Below, piece after piece: positions 45,221 through 55,481 of a DNA stretch of 64,000 nt (positions are counted from its first letter, which is position 1; each line of letters begins with the position of its first letter). The position numbers were made by a program, and so were the translations under genes. Location of the stretch: positions 175,620-239,619 of the forward strand of contig NZ_JAUOZU010000009.1 of the NCBI RefSeq assembly GCF_030551875.1. Direction: 5' to 3'. Source of the stretch: Fluviirhizobium alvei. Lineage in GTDB: Bacteria > Pseudomonadota > Alphaproteobacteria > Rhizobiales > Rhizobiaceae. Below the pieces are notes generated by a model. That model was given only the letters and a program-made list of their open reading frames with translations, was not told where the DNA came from and ran no database searches.

Positions 45221-45622
45221 GTGTTTCATAAACTTCTGATATGTCTTTTGTTCCTAACAGCAGCTCCAAACCTGGCGTTCGCTGAATCGATCGAAGGTGA
45301 ACTGTCGTCAATCGATGCCGAAGGCAGAACGGTTTCGCTGATTTCGGGTGAGATATTCGCGGTCGGAGAAGAGATTTCCATCGATTCACTGGTGGTTGGC
45401 CAGGTCATCCGGATCAATTGCGAAGATGGCACCACGCATGTCACGTCTATCGATATCGTCGCAGCGGCGGTCGATGAAACACCTCCGACGAACGTGGATG
45501 TGGTTGAGCCGGAGGGTGAGGACACATCTGTTGTCGACACGACAGCGACAGATAACACAAGCAGTGATGTTGTTCCGGATACAAATGCGACCGACTCTCA
45601 AGACATATCATCCGGCGAGTAG
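45221..45622 (+). CDS. Secreted DUF1344-like acidic protein
   Basis: A 133-residue precursor with a signal peptide (LLICLLFLTAAPNLAFA, cleavage after about residue 21), a small beta domain (ESIEGELSSIDAEGRTVSLI, like DUF1344) and a low-complexity acidic Thr/Asp/Ser-rich tail. GTG start with only a weak ribosome binding site. Periplasmic or extracellular. It lies immediately upstream of the RHS gene on the same strand; a functional link is possible but not shown. Confidence 0.75.
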   Translation: MFHKLLICLLFLTAAPNLAFAESIEGELSSIDAEGRTVSLISGEIFAVGEEISIDSLVVGQVIRINCEDGTTHVTSIDIVAAAVDETPPTNVDVVEPEGEDTSVVDTTATDNTSSDVVPDTNATDSQDISSGE

Positions 45623-45744
45623 TGCGCGCTCTGATGGATAAGGTCTGATCACTCCACTGCCAGGAAAGCCGGGTTCTAAAATCTGACGCCGGCTCATCTT
45701 CAATGTTTCTTCTGAACACAATTTCCAGTTCCAGGATGACGAAT

Positions 45745-48700
45745 ATGCGGACTATTGCGAAAAATGCATTCGCTCTCGGCCTGATTACTTCTACGATTGC
45801 ATCGGTTTTAGCGTTGCCTGTGCAGGCCAAAACAAGCGTGCTTGATGTCGAGCCAGCCGGTAAGGCTGGTTTGTCGGTTCTGGGCAATGCTGATGGTGGG
45901 CGATTGCTCGACGATCTCCGCCAAATATCGGCGCGGCCAAAAATTTCTGCTGAATTTGTGCAGGTTGCCGAAAATGAAGACATTCCGGCCTCCACGCAGG
46001 AGCCGGCTGGGCCAACCTTGAAACAGCCGAATATCGGGGGGACGGGGACGCTCGACTACAGTTACGATATCGATGTTCCGGAGTTCCGCGGGCTGGAGCC
46101 GAAGATTTCACTCAATTATTCCTCGAACCGCAAGGCGAAATTGAGCGGCCTTTATCAAGGATGGCTTGGTTATGCCTGGGGCTTGAAAGGTTTCGACGTT
46201 ATTGAACGCGTCCGCCAGAACGGAAACATTCCGGCATTTGATGCGGATGATGTATATGCCCTTAACGGAGAGGAGATGCTGCTCTGCAATGAAAATGCGG
46301 CGACTCCTGATGTCCCGGTCGCTTCTGGAACAAGCGCTTCCTGCAGCGCTGGCGGGACCCATGTTTCCGAAAATGAAAACTATCTCCGGATCGTGCGGAA
46401 CTCGGCTGCGAACACCTGGGAGATCACCAATCGAGAAGGCACAAAGATGGTGCTGAAGTCGGTGGGCGATTTTGCGGGTTCGAATGCCTCCGAGGGGACA
46501 GATGCCTATGATCTCGCGTTTCGGTCGCGGTGGCTTGTCGCATCGATCACCGATACGAACGGCAACACGGTTCTCTACGACTATGCGTGCGAAGGCTTGC
46601 CGGTCTGCTATCCGTCAACTGTGACCTACAACAACACGACCGTCCGGTTTATCCTGGAAGATCGCCCTGACTTTCTGACAATGGCGAACGGTCATACGAT
46701 TTCGACCATCACCAAGCGGATCAAGACAATCAAGGTTAGTACCAGCGGGATCACAGTCGGCGCATGGCGCCTGTTCTATGAAGCCGCTCCTGAATCTGGG
46801 TTGACACGCCTCGCCAAAATCCGGCGCCACGGTATTGGTGCAACCGTCGTTTCCGGTAGTGATGATACGGCTGGCAATGTGACGGGTGGCAACCCGAAAC
46901 CGGACACCGAGTTCACCTACGCGGACTATCAGGGATTTGAGCAAACACCCACCGATCTCAACAATCTCAAGGGACCAATCCACGATCTTTATACCCTCGA
47001 CTTGAATGGGGACGGGATCACTGAAATCCTGGAAGAAGATCGCACTTCCGATTTCGATGACACTGCACTGAACTGCGAATACAATCTGTTTCACAGCTTG
47101 AATGCGAATAGTGTTCTATCCAAACAATCGCTGCCAAATTTGCCCTGTTTTGGTCGGGTTGGAAGGTATTTGGACGATGAAGTCAAGTTTCCATTGGCCA
47201 AATTCAGCCAAGGCCATTTTGGCAGCAATCTGGCTGAAACACAGCTTCTTTTCCGTGACGGTGACAACGTCAATCCCGAGAACACCCAAAGTGGTGCCCA
47301 AATTGATTCGGAAGTCAAAAGGTGGGCGATCTTCGCAAAGAACGGTTCGGCGTTTGATGTGACGATCAAAAACTGCTCGGGAACCAATTTGGATCCGAAG
47401 ACGGTACTTCAGTGCTATAAAGATTATCCGGGGACCCAGGTTGTCGATTATGCCGCTGATGGCCGTGATAATCTTCAAACGTCGCTTTACAATGACGACA
47501 ATGCGGGGATGTTGGGCGTCGTCAATCTTTATGGTGATGGTCGGCAACAGCAGGTGTTTCAGAGAAGCGCGGGTCTTCGTCTCATCCGCAAACAACTTGG
47601 CGACGAGGATGTCGCTCATCCCCAGATGGCCTCAGGCAACTTTTGTTCGCCGCCAGATACGCTATGTCAGTTTGGCGATGTTAACGGAGACGGTGCAGAC
47701 GATCTAGTTATCATAAGCAAGGAAGTGCAAGGCGTCCAATCGAATGGTCTTTGCAACGAGGATCTCTTACCGCAACCCTGCCCCGTTCATCTTAAGGTTA
47801 GCGTTTATTTAAGCCGGGCATCTGCGACTGGTGATAATCTTGCTCAGATTATCGATGAGTATGAAGTGTTCACCGATGAAGCATCATCTTTCGTTCTGGA
47901 GAATGCGGCAATTCGCGATTTTGACGGAGACGGGATCTCCGAGATCCTTTTGCAAAAGCCGCGTCTTAAAGACGACACGCAAATTGACGCCAAGAACGCG
48001 GAATGGGATTCAAAGAACACAGATAGGCCTTTTGCACTATTGCGCGTGAAGAAGAATTCGAATGGTTATTCCATCTCAAAAACCAATCTTTCAACGACTG
48101 CGAGAACATTCGAAGTTGGTGACTTCGACGGCGACGGTCTTCAGGATCTTATATTCAGAAAGGCGTTCCGAGATAACGATGTCGTCATAAAAACGGCGAA
48201 CTATACCCAAGGGGCAAATGACAATGTAGGGTTCAATCGGACAGGGTATATCAATGCCATCGAAGAAGCTGAAGGCGTTACGCAATACCAACTCCGCGCG
48301 GGCAAATCGTCAGTTGCGAACACGCTTCCGGGATTGCTGACCTCTATTCGCTCTGACATGGGCTCGACAACCACCTTCACCTATACGCCATCGACCCAGT
48401 TCACCAACAGCTATCTCCCGTTCTCGTTGCCGACGGTGACCATGGTTAAGGTCACGGACGGACGGGGTACGTTTGCCTCGACCAAGTACGAGTATTCCGG
48501 TGGCCTTTATGGCATCAGCAGCAAGAAGTTCCTTGGCTACCGAACGGTCACCAAGGTTCTTCCAATGATCGGTGAGGAAGACGCCAATCCCAAGATTAAA
48601 ACGACCTATAGCCAGGAAGTGCAAAACTATGGGATGCCTGAGGTCACTGCGTATCTAAATGCCGCAGGTGCGAAAAAGCGTGAGGTCACGGAAACCTGGG

Positions 48701-51510
48701 AACTGAAACTCAGCAAACCCTATCGTACACGGAACACGGCTACAGTCACCGAACTGTTTGACGATGGTATCGCGCGCAAGACGAGGATAGCGCGCGAATT
48801 CGACACCTATGGCAATGCAACGGTTGAGAGAAATTTTGGCCTTGTTGCAGATGATGGAAGCAATATCGCAGGTGATGGCTCAAGAACCGAGCGGTTGTTC
48901 GCCCCTAACCTGACGAAGTATATCGTCTCTCTTCCTTACAAGGAGACCGTGTTTGACAATCCAAGCAGTGATGGTGAAATAATCGCTGAAACTAAAAATT
49001 GGTATAGCGGTCAAAATGATGACCCTCTGACAACACCGCCGAACAATACGAGACTGACAAAAGTCGCCCGCCCGAGAAATGCTTACAACACATCCGTTTG
49101 GACCTATACCTACGATTCCTTCGGGAATCGGATCACTGAAACGGATCCTGTCGGAAATCTGAAAGAATGGAGTTACAGCTCCAGTTTCACCAATCTTCCT
49201 ATCGAGGAGAGGGTGAAAGTTCGTAATGGGTTCTGGTTGACGACGGCTTATTCCTACGGAACCGATGTAGCCAAGGCTTGCCTTTCGCCGGCAACCAAGA
49301 CCCAACCGAACACATCGACAATAAGTTACACCTATGACGAATATTGCCGGACCACTCTGGAACGAAACGATGTTACCGGTGCTTCGACCAGCATCAGCTA
49401 TGAGGGCGAGGGCAATTTCGATGCATTGCTGAATGCCGGCTTCAGCAATGCTCCTAGGGTGATCACAAAGACGCCATTGCCGCCGGCGGCGAACGGCGAT
49501 GCTCGGACCACTGAAAAGACCGAGTTCGTTGATGGCTTCGGGCGCATCTATCGATCTGTGACGACGGGCAGCAGCAACTCGCCGACCGCCATTGTGGAGA
49601 CCGAATATGATCGACGTGGCAATGTGTCACAAACTTCCCTGCCACATGAGCCCAATGCCACGACAATCTATTGGACCGTCAACGCCTATGATTGGGACAA
49701 TCGTCTGACGAAAACGACCCATCCTGGTGGCAATAACAGTCGAACGCTGACCTATTCTTTGCCTTCGAGTTATACGCTCGCAAACACGGACAATGTTGTG
49801 CTCAGCAGGATCGTTACCGAAGATGAAGTTGGAGATAAGACAGAAACAAACATTTCCACGGATGGTGATGTTGTCGTCGTGAGGAGGAAAGGCGCGACTG
49901 AATCGGCATTTAACCTGATACATGGCGCGACCTATGATCGCCTTCGCCGCCTGGTTGGCGTCAAGGATCCCGGTGGGGCTCAATGGAGCTATGCCTATGA
50001 TCTTCTTGGCAACCGCAAATCGGCGAACGATCCCGATATGGGGACGTGGACCTATCAGTATGACGACGCCAGCAGGCTGGTGTCTCAAACCGATGCTCGT
50101 GGCAAAATCACGACAATCGACTACGACGGCGCTGGTCGTGTTTTGACCAAAGTCGCCGACGGCGCAACGATTACGAAGAACATCTATGACGATACGACCA
50201 CAAGCGCCTACAATATGGGGCAGCTGACTTCGACGGCGAATGGGCTGAATGTCAATGCACTGAACTATGCCTTGAGCGAGTTCACCTACAACGCCAACGG
50301 TGATGTGACGAAAAAGGTTGCCAGTATTTCCTATGCCGCCGGTAGCTATATCAAACATGCGGAGAATACCTTCTACCATGCGGCATCCAAACTCATCATG
50401 CGCAAGTCTTATTCGGCGCAGAGAATCGAGAATGGAAACACCTATAATACTGGATCGGCTCTCGATGTCGGGACGGCGGAGGATCCCTGGACCTACAATC
50501 TCAAGGGCCAATTGCTCACAATTCCGAGCTACGTTAAGGAAACCACCTACGCGATCGATGGTCAAACCGCTTTCATCAAATATGGCAACAACGTCACGAC
50601 CGATTTCAGCTATTCTGACACGCGGCGTTGGCTGACGCGTCTGACAACCCAGAAGGCAGACGCAACCAAACTGATCGACAACGTCTATACGCGTGACGCA
50701 GTGGGTCGGATTACGGCAATTGCCGGCAATACGCCGCGAGAATCCTGGACCTACACCTATGATGGGCGTTCGCGGCTGGCGACTGCAACCAATCAGAACG
50801 TCGCTAGTCTGACAGAAACGTTCACCTATACCGACAACAACAATATGACTAAGCGTAGCCGCGGTCTGAACCCCAATAGCCCGGTTCCTGATCCGTTAAA
50901 CTTGACATATGGAACGACGACGCGCCCGCATGCGGTTGTCGAGATAGAGGGTAGGGAAATTGTCTATGACGACAACGGCAACACCACAGACGATAAAGAG
51001 CGCACCTATACGTGGGATGGTGCAAATCGCCTGAAGACTGTTGTCAAAGATGGCGTAACCACCACTTTCGCCTATGGAGGCGATGGCGCGCGCGTCAAGC
51101 AGTATAACAGCAACGGCAAGATTACTCTTTATCCGGACGCGAATGTTGAGGTCGCCTATGATCCCGGCGCCAACTCCTGGACGTTTACCCGCTATCCCCA
51201 TCTCGACGTAAAAATCGAGGGCACGCGCCCGGTCTACCTGCATCGCGATCATCTTGCCTCCGTGCGGATGACAACGACGACCGGTGCGGCAACAGAGGAT
51301 AATGTGATCTTTGCTGCTTTTGGCGAACCGACGAAGGGTTCGGCCGGCAACGCGGGAACGCCCGTTTCCGCAAGCGATCTCCTGACCCAGAAATCCTATA
51401 TCGGCGAACGTTATGACGTCGATACCGGGCTCATGTATCTCAACGCCCGCTACATGAACCCGGTCACGGGACGGTATATTCCGCCAGACACGGATAATCC
51501 GCGCCATTGA
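45745..51510 (+). CDS. Giant exported SpvB/FG-GAP/RHS-repeat protein, ends inside RHS core
   Basis: A 1921-residue protein. Signal peptide in the first 28 residues (FALGLITSTIASVLALPVQA). Residues about 90-200 are SpvB-like (TGTLDYSYDIDVPEFRGLEP). FG-GAP/VCBS-type calcium motifs DxNGDG/DFDGDG lie near 420, 646, 726 and 793, as in TcdB-like cocoon proteins. RHS/YD repeats run from about 1120 to 1785 and the RHS core from about 1830 (HRDHLASVRMT, then GERYDVDTGLMYLNARYMNP). It stops eight residues after GRYIPP, where a polymorphic toxin would continue into its tip domain. CAGGA precedes the ATG at 45745; upstream ATGs lack a site. Predicted to form a beta cocoon outside the cytoplasm. Confidence 0.9.
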   Translation: MRTIAKNAFALGLITSTIASVLALPVQAKTSVLDVEPAGKAGLSVLGNADGGRLLDDLRQISARPKISAEFVQVAENEDIPASTQEPAGPTLKQPNIGGTGTLDYSYDIDVPEFRGLEPKISLNYSSNRKAKLSGLYQGWLGYAWGLKGFDVIERVRQNGNIPAFDADDVYALNGEEMLLCNENAATPDVPVASGTSASCSAGGTHVSENENYLRIVRNSAANTWEITNREGTKMVLKSVGDFAGSNASEGTDAYDLAFRSRWLVASITDTNGNTVLYDYACEGLPVCYPSTVTYNNTTVRFILEDRPDFLTMANGHTISTITKRIKTIKVSTSGITVGAWRLFYEAAPESGLTRLAKIRRHGIGATVVSGSDDTAGNVTGGNPKPDTEFTYADYQGFEQTPTDLNNLKGPIHDLYTLDLNGDGITEILEEDRTSDFDDTALNCEYNLFHSLNANSVLSKQSLPNLPCFGRVGRYLDDEVKFPLAKFSQGHFGSNLAETQLLFRDGDNVNPENTQSGAQIDSEVKRWAIFAKNGSAFDVTIKNCSGTNLDPKTVLQCYKDYPGTQVVDYAADGRDNLQTSLYNDDNAGMLGVVNLYGDGRQQQVFQRSAGLRLIRKQLGDEDVAHPQMASGNFCSPPDTLCQFGDVNGDGADDLVIISKEVQGVQSNGLCNEDLLPQPCPVHLKVSVYLSRASATGDNLAQIIDEYEVFTDEASSFVLENAAIRDFDGDGISEILLQKPRLKDDTQIDAKNAEWDSKNTDRPFALLRVKKNSNGYSISKTNLSTTARTFEVGDFDGDGLQDLIFRKAFRDNDVVIKTANYTQGANDNVGFNRTGYINAIEEAEGVTQYQLRAGKSSVANTLPGLLTSIRSDMGSTTTFTYTPSTQFTNSYLPFSLPTVTMVKVTDGRGTFASTKYEYSGGLYGISSKKFLGYRTVTKVLPMIGEEDANPKIKTTYSQEVQNYGMPEVTAYLNAAGAKKREVTETWELKLSKPYRTRNTATVTELFDDGIARKTRIAREFDTYGNATVERNFGLVADDGSNIAGDGSRTERLFAPNLTKYIVSLPYKETVFDNPSSDGEIIAETKNWYSGQNDDPLTTPPNNTRLTKVARPRNAYNTSVWTYTYDSFGNRITETDPVGNLKEWSYSSSFTNLPIEERVKVRNGFWLTTAYSYGTDVAKACLSPATKTQPNTSTISYTYDEYCRTTLERNDVTGASTSISYEGEGNFDALLNAGFSNAPRVITKTPLPPAANGDARTTEKTEFVDGFGRIYRSVTTGSSNSPTAIVETEYDRRGNVSQTSLPHEPNATTIYWTVNAYDWDNRLTKTTHPGGNNSRTLTYSLPSSYTLANTDNVVLSRIVTEDEVGDKTETNISTDGDVVVVRRKGATESAFNLIHGATYDRLRRLVGVKDPGGAQWSYAYDLLGNRKSANDPDMGTWTYQYDDASRLVSQTDARGKITTIDYDGAGRVLTKVADGATITKNIYDDTTTSAYNMGQLTSTANGLNVNALNYALSEFTYNANGDVTKKVASISYAAGSYIKHAENTFYHAASKLIMRKSYSAQRIENGNTYNTGSALDVGTAEDPWTYNLKGQLLTIPSYVKETTYAIDGQTAFIKYGNNVTTDFSYSDTRRWLTRLTTQKADATKLIDNVYTRDAVGRITAIAGNTPRESWTYTYDGRSRLATATNQNVASLTETFTYTDNNNMTKRSRGLNPNSPVPDPLNLTYGTTTRPHAVVEIEGREIVYDDNGNTTDDKERTYTWDGANRLKTVVKDGVTTTFAYGGDGARVKQYNSNGKITLYPDANVEVAYDPGANSWTFTRYPHLDVKIEGTRPVYLHRDHLASVRMTTTTGAATEDNVIFAAFGEPTKGSAGNAGTPVSASDLLTQKSYIGERYDVDTGLMYLNARYMNPVTGRYIPPDTDNPRH

Positions 51511-51520
51511 TGGCCGATGC

Positions 51521-51544
51521 CAGGGTCGCATGCGTGCGACCCTG
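51521..51544. repeat. Hairpin between RHS gene and detached tip
   Basis: Perfect 10-base stem CAGGGTCGCA / TGCGACCCTG with a TGCG loop, 10 bases after the RHS stop. No T-run; it could separate or modulate expression of the two parts. Confidence 0.7.
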
Positions 51545-51632
51545 TGCCCTCCAGCATTCCCTTCGAAAAGAGCGCGCCAGCTGCAAGCGGCGCACCCAAT
51601 CGTAACGACTTTGATCTGCGAGATAGATTGAT

Positions 51633-52427
51633 ATGAGAAATTTGGGACAGTCGATTATATCGAAGCTAGCCTGCCTTTTGATCGCCGCCTGCATGATGGC
51701 CGTGACATTCGGCACGTCTGCCAATGCGCGATTTATTTCGCCCGATGATTGGGAACCGACAAAGGAGGGCGTTGGGACCAATCGGTATGCCTATTCTGAA
51801 AATGATCCGGTCAACAATAGTGATGCAAATGGGCACGCTGATATATTTGTCGGTGGCTTTATGGATAAGGAAATATCAAATATAGTCAAACAATATGCGG
51901 AGCAACATAAGGCGTATTATAATAGTATTGGCGTAAAAAGAGATGTAAGATACTATGATCATAAAGAAAAAGATAAAATAGAAAAAGCAATAAAGGAAAT
52001 CGCGAAGAAAAATGAGCCGATAAATATTGTTGGACATAGTTGGGGGGCGACAACCGCGGCGAATGCAGCTCGTAATGCAAAGCAAAAGATCGACAATCTA
52101 ATTACTGTGGATCCAGTTGGCGTGGAGGGCCTTGGCAAGAAAAAGCCAAACTTTATCGATAATTGGGTAAATGTTGAGGCCAAGCCCCCAAAAGGAAATT
52201 TTAGCGATGCAATCGCAAGAGCTGGTAATTTGGGAAGGGGTGTGTCGTTTCTTCCAACAAAAACAGCGGATAGGAATGTTATAACAGATGCGCACCATGA
52301 GCAATTTGGTCCTATGATGAATCTTATAGGGGCTAAAGAAATTTTGGAACGGTCTTATGAAAAAAAAGAAAACAGCGTTGGTGTGCCAGAAGTGGATAGG
52401 TCAACGACCGAGATGCAGGCGCAATAG
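51633..52427 (+). CDS. Detached RHS tip: exported alpha/beta-hydrolase (lipase-like) toxin candidate
   Basis: A 264-residue precursor. A signal peptide with cleavage after ANA (residue 32) is followed at once by the final piece of an RHS core (RFISPDDW, then [19 protein letters not shown], 33-64), the part missing from the upstream RHS protein. Residues 70-240 form an alpha/beta-hydrolase-like domain with nucleophile motif GHSWG (134-138, Ser 136) and candidate acid D160 and His H221/H222. DNA from about 51838 on is strikingly AT-rich compared with its neighbours, as in horizontally exchanged toxin tips. Likely a lipase/phospholipase toxin acting outside the cytoplasm; a peptidase or thioesterase is possible. 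Confidence 0.8.
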   Translation: MRNLGQSIISKLACLLIAACMMAVTFGTSANARFISPDDWEPTKEGVGTNRYAYSENDPVNNSDANGHADIFVGGFMDKEISNIVKQYAEQHKAYYNSIGVKRDVRYYDHKEKDKIEKAIKEIAKKNEPINIVGHSWGATTAANAARNAKQKIDNLITVDPVGVEGLGKKKPNFIDNWVNVEAKPPKGNFSDAIARAGNLGRGVSFLPTKTADRNVITDAHHEQFGPMMNLIGAKEILERSYEKKENSVGVPEVDRSTTEMQAQ

Positions 52428-52437
52428 GGGTGTTTAT

Positions 52438-52917
52438 ATGACCAATACTAGGTTAGCATTCGCTTTACTATTAGCCATTATGGTTGCTGGTTGTACAGTG
52501 ATGATTGACACGAAATTTGAACCTGTAGGTGTAGTTAACAGTAAGCCGGGTTCAAATATCTATCCCGATATTTCCGTCAATTCGACATGGATGAAATACG
52601 ACGCCGTCATAGATAAGGATATTCTTTATTCTGCTCGTAGATCGTCAGCAACTATCTCTATAGAGTTGAACGATTGCAAAGGGCTTCATATTTATAATCT
52701 TGATCTATATGTAAAAGATGTTTCCATCTTTCAAGTCGGATCAATGGACGGGCGTGTTTTCGACTCAATCTTAAGTTCACCAAGTAAGAACGTAATCGTC
52801 AGTTTCTACATAAAAACTGATATGATAAATCGGAGCAGAAATAGTCTATGTGTAAAATTTCGCGGCGGTGGCCCTTTGGGACCAAAAATTTCTAGTAAAT
52901 TATCCATTCTAAAATGA
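52438..52917 (+). CDS. AT-rich lipoprotein, candidate immunity protein
   Basis: A 159-residue precursor with a lipobox MVAGC (Cys 19), so it is lipid-anchored facing the periplasm. The mature part is beta-rich and I recognise no family. It begins 10 bases after the toxin-tip gene with an AGGGGTG site, shares its low GC content and is followed by high-GC DNA. Toxin-first, small partner-second order, shared composition and periplasmic location fit immunity to a periplasm-acting lipase. This is inference. Confidence 0.7.
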   Translation: MTNTRLAFALLLAIMVAGCTVMIDTKFEPVGVVNSKPGSNIYPDISVNSTWMKYDAVIDKDILYSARRSSATISIELNDCKGLHIYNLDLYVKDVSIFQVGSMDGRVFDSILSSPSKNVIVSFYIKTDMINRSRNSLCVKFRGGGPLGPKISSKLSILK

Positions 52918-53378
52918 CTACGCCTAATGCGTCGCCTCTCTGATCACATGCCATTGGTCCATTCTCTTCGACCGATGGATTTACAGAGACGGTATTCACC
53001 TGACAGTGCTGCGGCTTGAGGCGGGTTCATGCGGCGCGTGTTTCGTTTTGCGCTGAAGCCTGTTTTTGCGCTGTTGTTGGCTTGCTTCCTTTCGTTTTTT
53101 GCGGGGGGCAGGACGGACTTTTTTGTCAGCCCGTCGATGAAGGCCTGAAGTTGCGTCCGACCGTCCATGTTGCTGCCCTGGTGGGAGCGTTTTGCGTTAT
53201 AGGCGACGGGCCAGTCGTTACGAACTGCCGCGGTTTTTCGATCATTGAATGCATCTCCGATTCATCTCTAAACGCCCCGATCGGCAATCCTGTTGATAAT
53301 CCTGAAGTTCTGCTGATTCCGGCTTTCCCGCCATGTTCGAAAAACCTACTCTTTGCGCTGTACTCGTGGAGCGAGCAT
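52918..53378. other. Intergenic region between toxin module and gspD
   Basis: About 460 bases. Short frames exist on both strands (for example 53029-53148 plus, 39 codons, hydrophobic start) without convincing support. It is the point where composition returns to the local norm and should contain the promoter of the T2SS operon. No terminator with a good T-run was seen after the lipoprotein gene. Confidence 0.5.
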
Positions 53379-55481
53379 GTGCGTAACTCAAAATATGCAA
53401 CGATACTAACATTTGCAATTCTATCGGGTTGCGCGTCTGATCAGTCGGAAGATCGTTGGCAGTCGCTGATGGATGGTGTCGGGCAGAACAAGGCCTTGAG
53501 CCACAATGATGGTAGTCGCACAAAGGTCGTGCGCAACAATCAGCAACTCGCATCGAATGAGCCTTTCATCGTTCCCGGCAGCGGTCAGTTTGTCAGTGAC
53601 AACAGAGCGGCAATCTCGCACGCGATCGTACCGGAAGACGGGGGCTATACGCTCAATCTGGTTGGCGCCCCCATCGCGGAGGTTGCGAAACGCGTTCTCG
53701 GTGACATCATGGCCTATAATTACATGGTCGATGCGCGGGTAAAAGGCGAAGTGACCTTGCAAACCACCAATCCGGTATCAAAAGATGCGCTGATGGAGGT
53801 TTTGGAGACGGCCCTTGCTGTCAATCATGCGGCAATCGTCAAGCGAGGCGATCGCTACGATATCGTACCGGAATCGGAAGCCTTGAAATCCGCTCCGACG
53901 ATCGATGTTTCAGCAACTGATGCCAAGGGGCCGGGTTTGCGCTTGCAGGTCGTTCAACTGCGCTACATCTCGGCGGCGGAAATGAAGAACATTCTTGAGC
54001 CGATCACCCAGAAGGGGACTGTGCTCAAGATCGACAGCAAACGGAATTTCCTGCTGGTCGCCGGTAACTCGGCGGAATTGAAATCGGTTCGCGATGCTGT
54101 GGGTGTTTTCGATGTCGATTTCATGAAGGGAATGTCGGTCGGGCTTTTCCCGCTGAAAACTGCCAAGCCAACGGCACTGGTTGTCGAACTCAACACGGTT
54201 TTCGGCCTCGATGCCGGTTCGAAAACAATCCGGTTTCTGCCGAACGAGCGGTTGAATTCGGTGCTCGCGATCACGTCGCGGCAGGAATATCTGCCGAAGG
54301 TTGCCGCCTGGATCCGCAAGCTGGACCGGATAGCGGAAACCAATGACGAGCAGTTGTTTGTCTATGAAATCCAGAACCGTCCGGCGCAGGAACTGGCAAC
54401 GGTGCTCCAGTCAGTGCTCGCAACCGGTGAAACGGCACAGAAAACGACAAATGTTGCACCCAACCTGACGCCTGCTTCCTACACCGCAGATCCAAACGCG
54501 AGTGAAGGCGAGCAGCCGCTCAATGCAGCGGATCAGTCTGCCACCGTGAGTGAAAGCGAGGTATCCGCACCGAGGATTGTCGCCGATGTCGAAAAGAATG
54601 CGCTTCTGATCTCGACAACCGCACGCGAATATCGCCGGATCGAACGCATTCTCGAGCAGCTCGATGTCATGCCGACGCAAGTGTTTCTGGAGGCGATCAT
54701 AGCCGAAGTGACGCTGAACGATCAGCTGAAATTTGGCCTGAGCTGGTATTTCGAGCAGGGATCGAATGCCTACACATTGACGGATACATCGAACGGGGTC
54801 CCTACGCCCTCGTTCCCCGGCTTCTCCTGGACCTTGTCTGCCAAGGATGTTCAGTCGGCGCTCAATGCGATTTCGAGCGTGACCAAGGTCAAGGTCATTT
54901 CCTCACCGAATTTGATGGTGACCAACAACCAGAAGGCAACGCTTCAGGTCGGTGATCAGGTTCCGATCGTCACCCAGACCACGGCCAATACAACCGCCGG
55001 AACCTCGGCGATCGTCAATTCGATCGATCTCAAGGACACTGGTATCATTCTCTCGGTGACGCCCCGCATCAACAGTTCGGGTCGGGTTATGCTCGATATT
55101 CAGCAGGAAGTCAGCGATGTCGTGCAGACGACAAGCTCCGGCATCGATTCTCCGACAATCCAGCAGCGCAAGCTCAGCACCCGGGTTATGGTCAATGACG
55201 GCGAAAGCCTCGCTCTGGGTGGGCTCATTCAAGAGCGGAAGGGACGCACGGAAAAGAAACTGCCGGTGCTCGGCGATGTGCCGCTCGTTGGCAATGCCTT
55301 CAAATCCAAGCTCGATACGATCAGCAGAACGGAGTTGGTGATCTTCATCCGGCCGCGCGTGATCAGGAGCACTGATGAAGCCCGCCAGATCACCGATGAG
55401 TTTCGCCAGAAGATGGATTTCGGTCAGTCCGACACAGCATCAAAACGCATCAAGCGGGATGCGAACAGGTTGCTCCAATGA
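53379..55481 (+). CDS. gspD: T2SS secretin, lipoprotein type
   Basis: A 700-residue outer-membrane channel subunit. A short lipoprotein signal ends in ILSGC (Cys 18). N0 domain about 85-170 (YTLNLVGAPIAEVAKRVLGD), N1-N3 about 190-430, secretin core about 440-670 with VFLEAIIAEVTLNDQLKFGL and LALGGLIQERKGRTEKKLPV. I chose GTG 53379 because GGAG lies 7 bases upstream and a lipoprotein signal follows directly; the frame is open to 53016 with no coding character. A lipidated secretin may self-target, which fits the absence of a gspS pilotin gene. It overlaps gspO by 4 bases. Confidence 0.93.
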   Translation: MRNSKYATILTFAILSGCASDQSEDRWQSLMDGVGQNKALSHNDGSRTKVVRNNQQLASNEPFIVPGSGQFVSDNRAAISHAIVPEDGGYTLNLVGAPIAEVAKRVLGDIMAYNYMVDARVKGEVTLQTTNPVSKDALMEVLETALAVNHAAIVKRGDRYDIVPESEALKSAPTIDVSATDAKGPGLRLQVVQLRYISAAEMKNILEPITQKGTVLKIDSKRNFLLVAGNSAELKSVRDAVGVFDVDFMKGMSVGLFPLKTAKPTALVVELNTVFGLDAGSKTIRFLPNERLNSVLAITSRQEYLPKVAAWIRKLDRIAETNDEQLFVYEIQNRPAQELATVLQSVLATGETAQKTTNVAPNLTPASYTADPNASEGEQPLNAADQSATVSESEVSAPRIVADVEKNALLISTTAREYRRIERILEQLDVMPTQVFLEAIIAEVTLNDQLKFGLSWYFEQGSNAYTLTDTSNGVPTPSFPGFSWTLSAKDVQSALNAISSVTKVKVISSPNLMVTNNQKATLQVGDQVPIVTQTTANTTAGTSAIVNSIDLKDTGIILSVTPRINSSGRVMLDIQQEVSDVVQTTSSGIDSPTIQQRKLSTRVMVNDGESLALGGLIQERKGRTEKKLPVLGDVPLVGNAFKSKLDTISRTELVIFIRPRVIRSTDEARQITDEFRQKMDFGQSDTASKRIKRDANRLLQ

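Noticed and set aside
46021..48200. Multiple minus-strand frames inside the RHS gene
   Set aside because: They are mirror frames of repeated coding sequence; the plus strand has continuous SpvB and FG-GAP motifs.
52944..53168. Minus-strand 74-codon frame and plus-strand 39-codon frame (53029-53148) before gspD
   Set aside because: Neither has a ribosome binding site nor a family I recognise; the region more likely holds the gspD promoter or decayed DNA.
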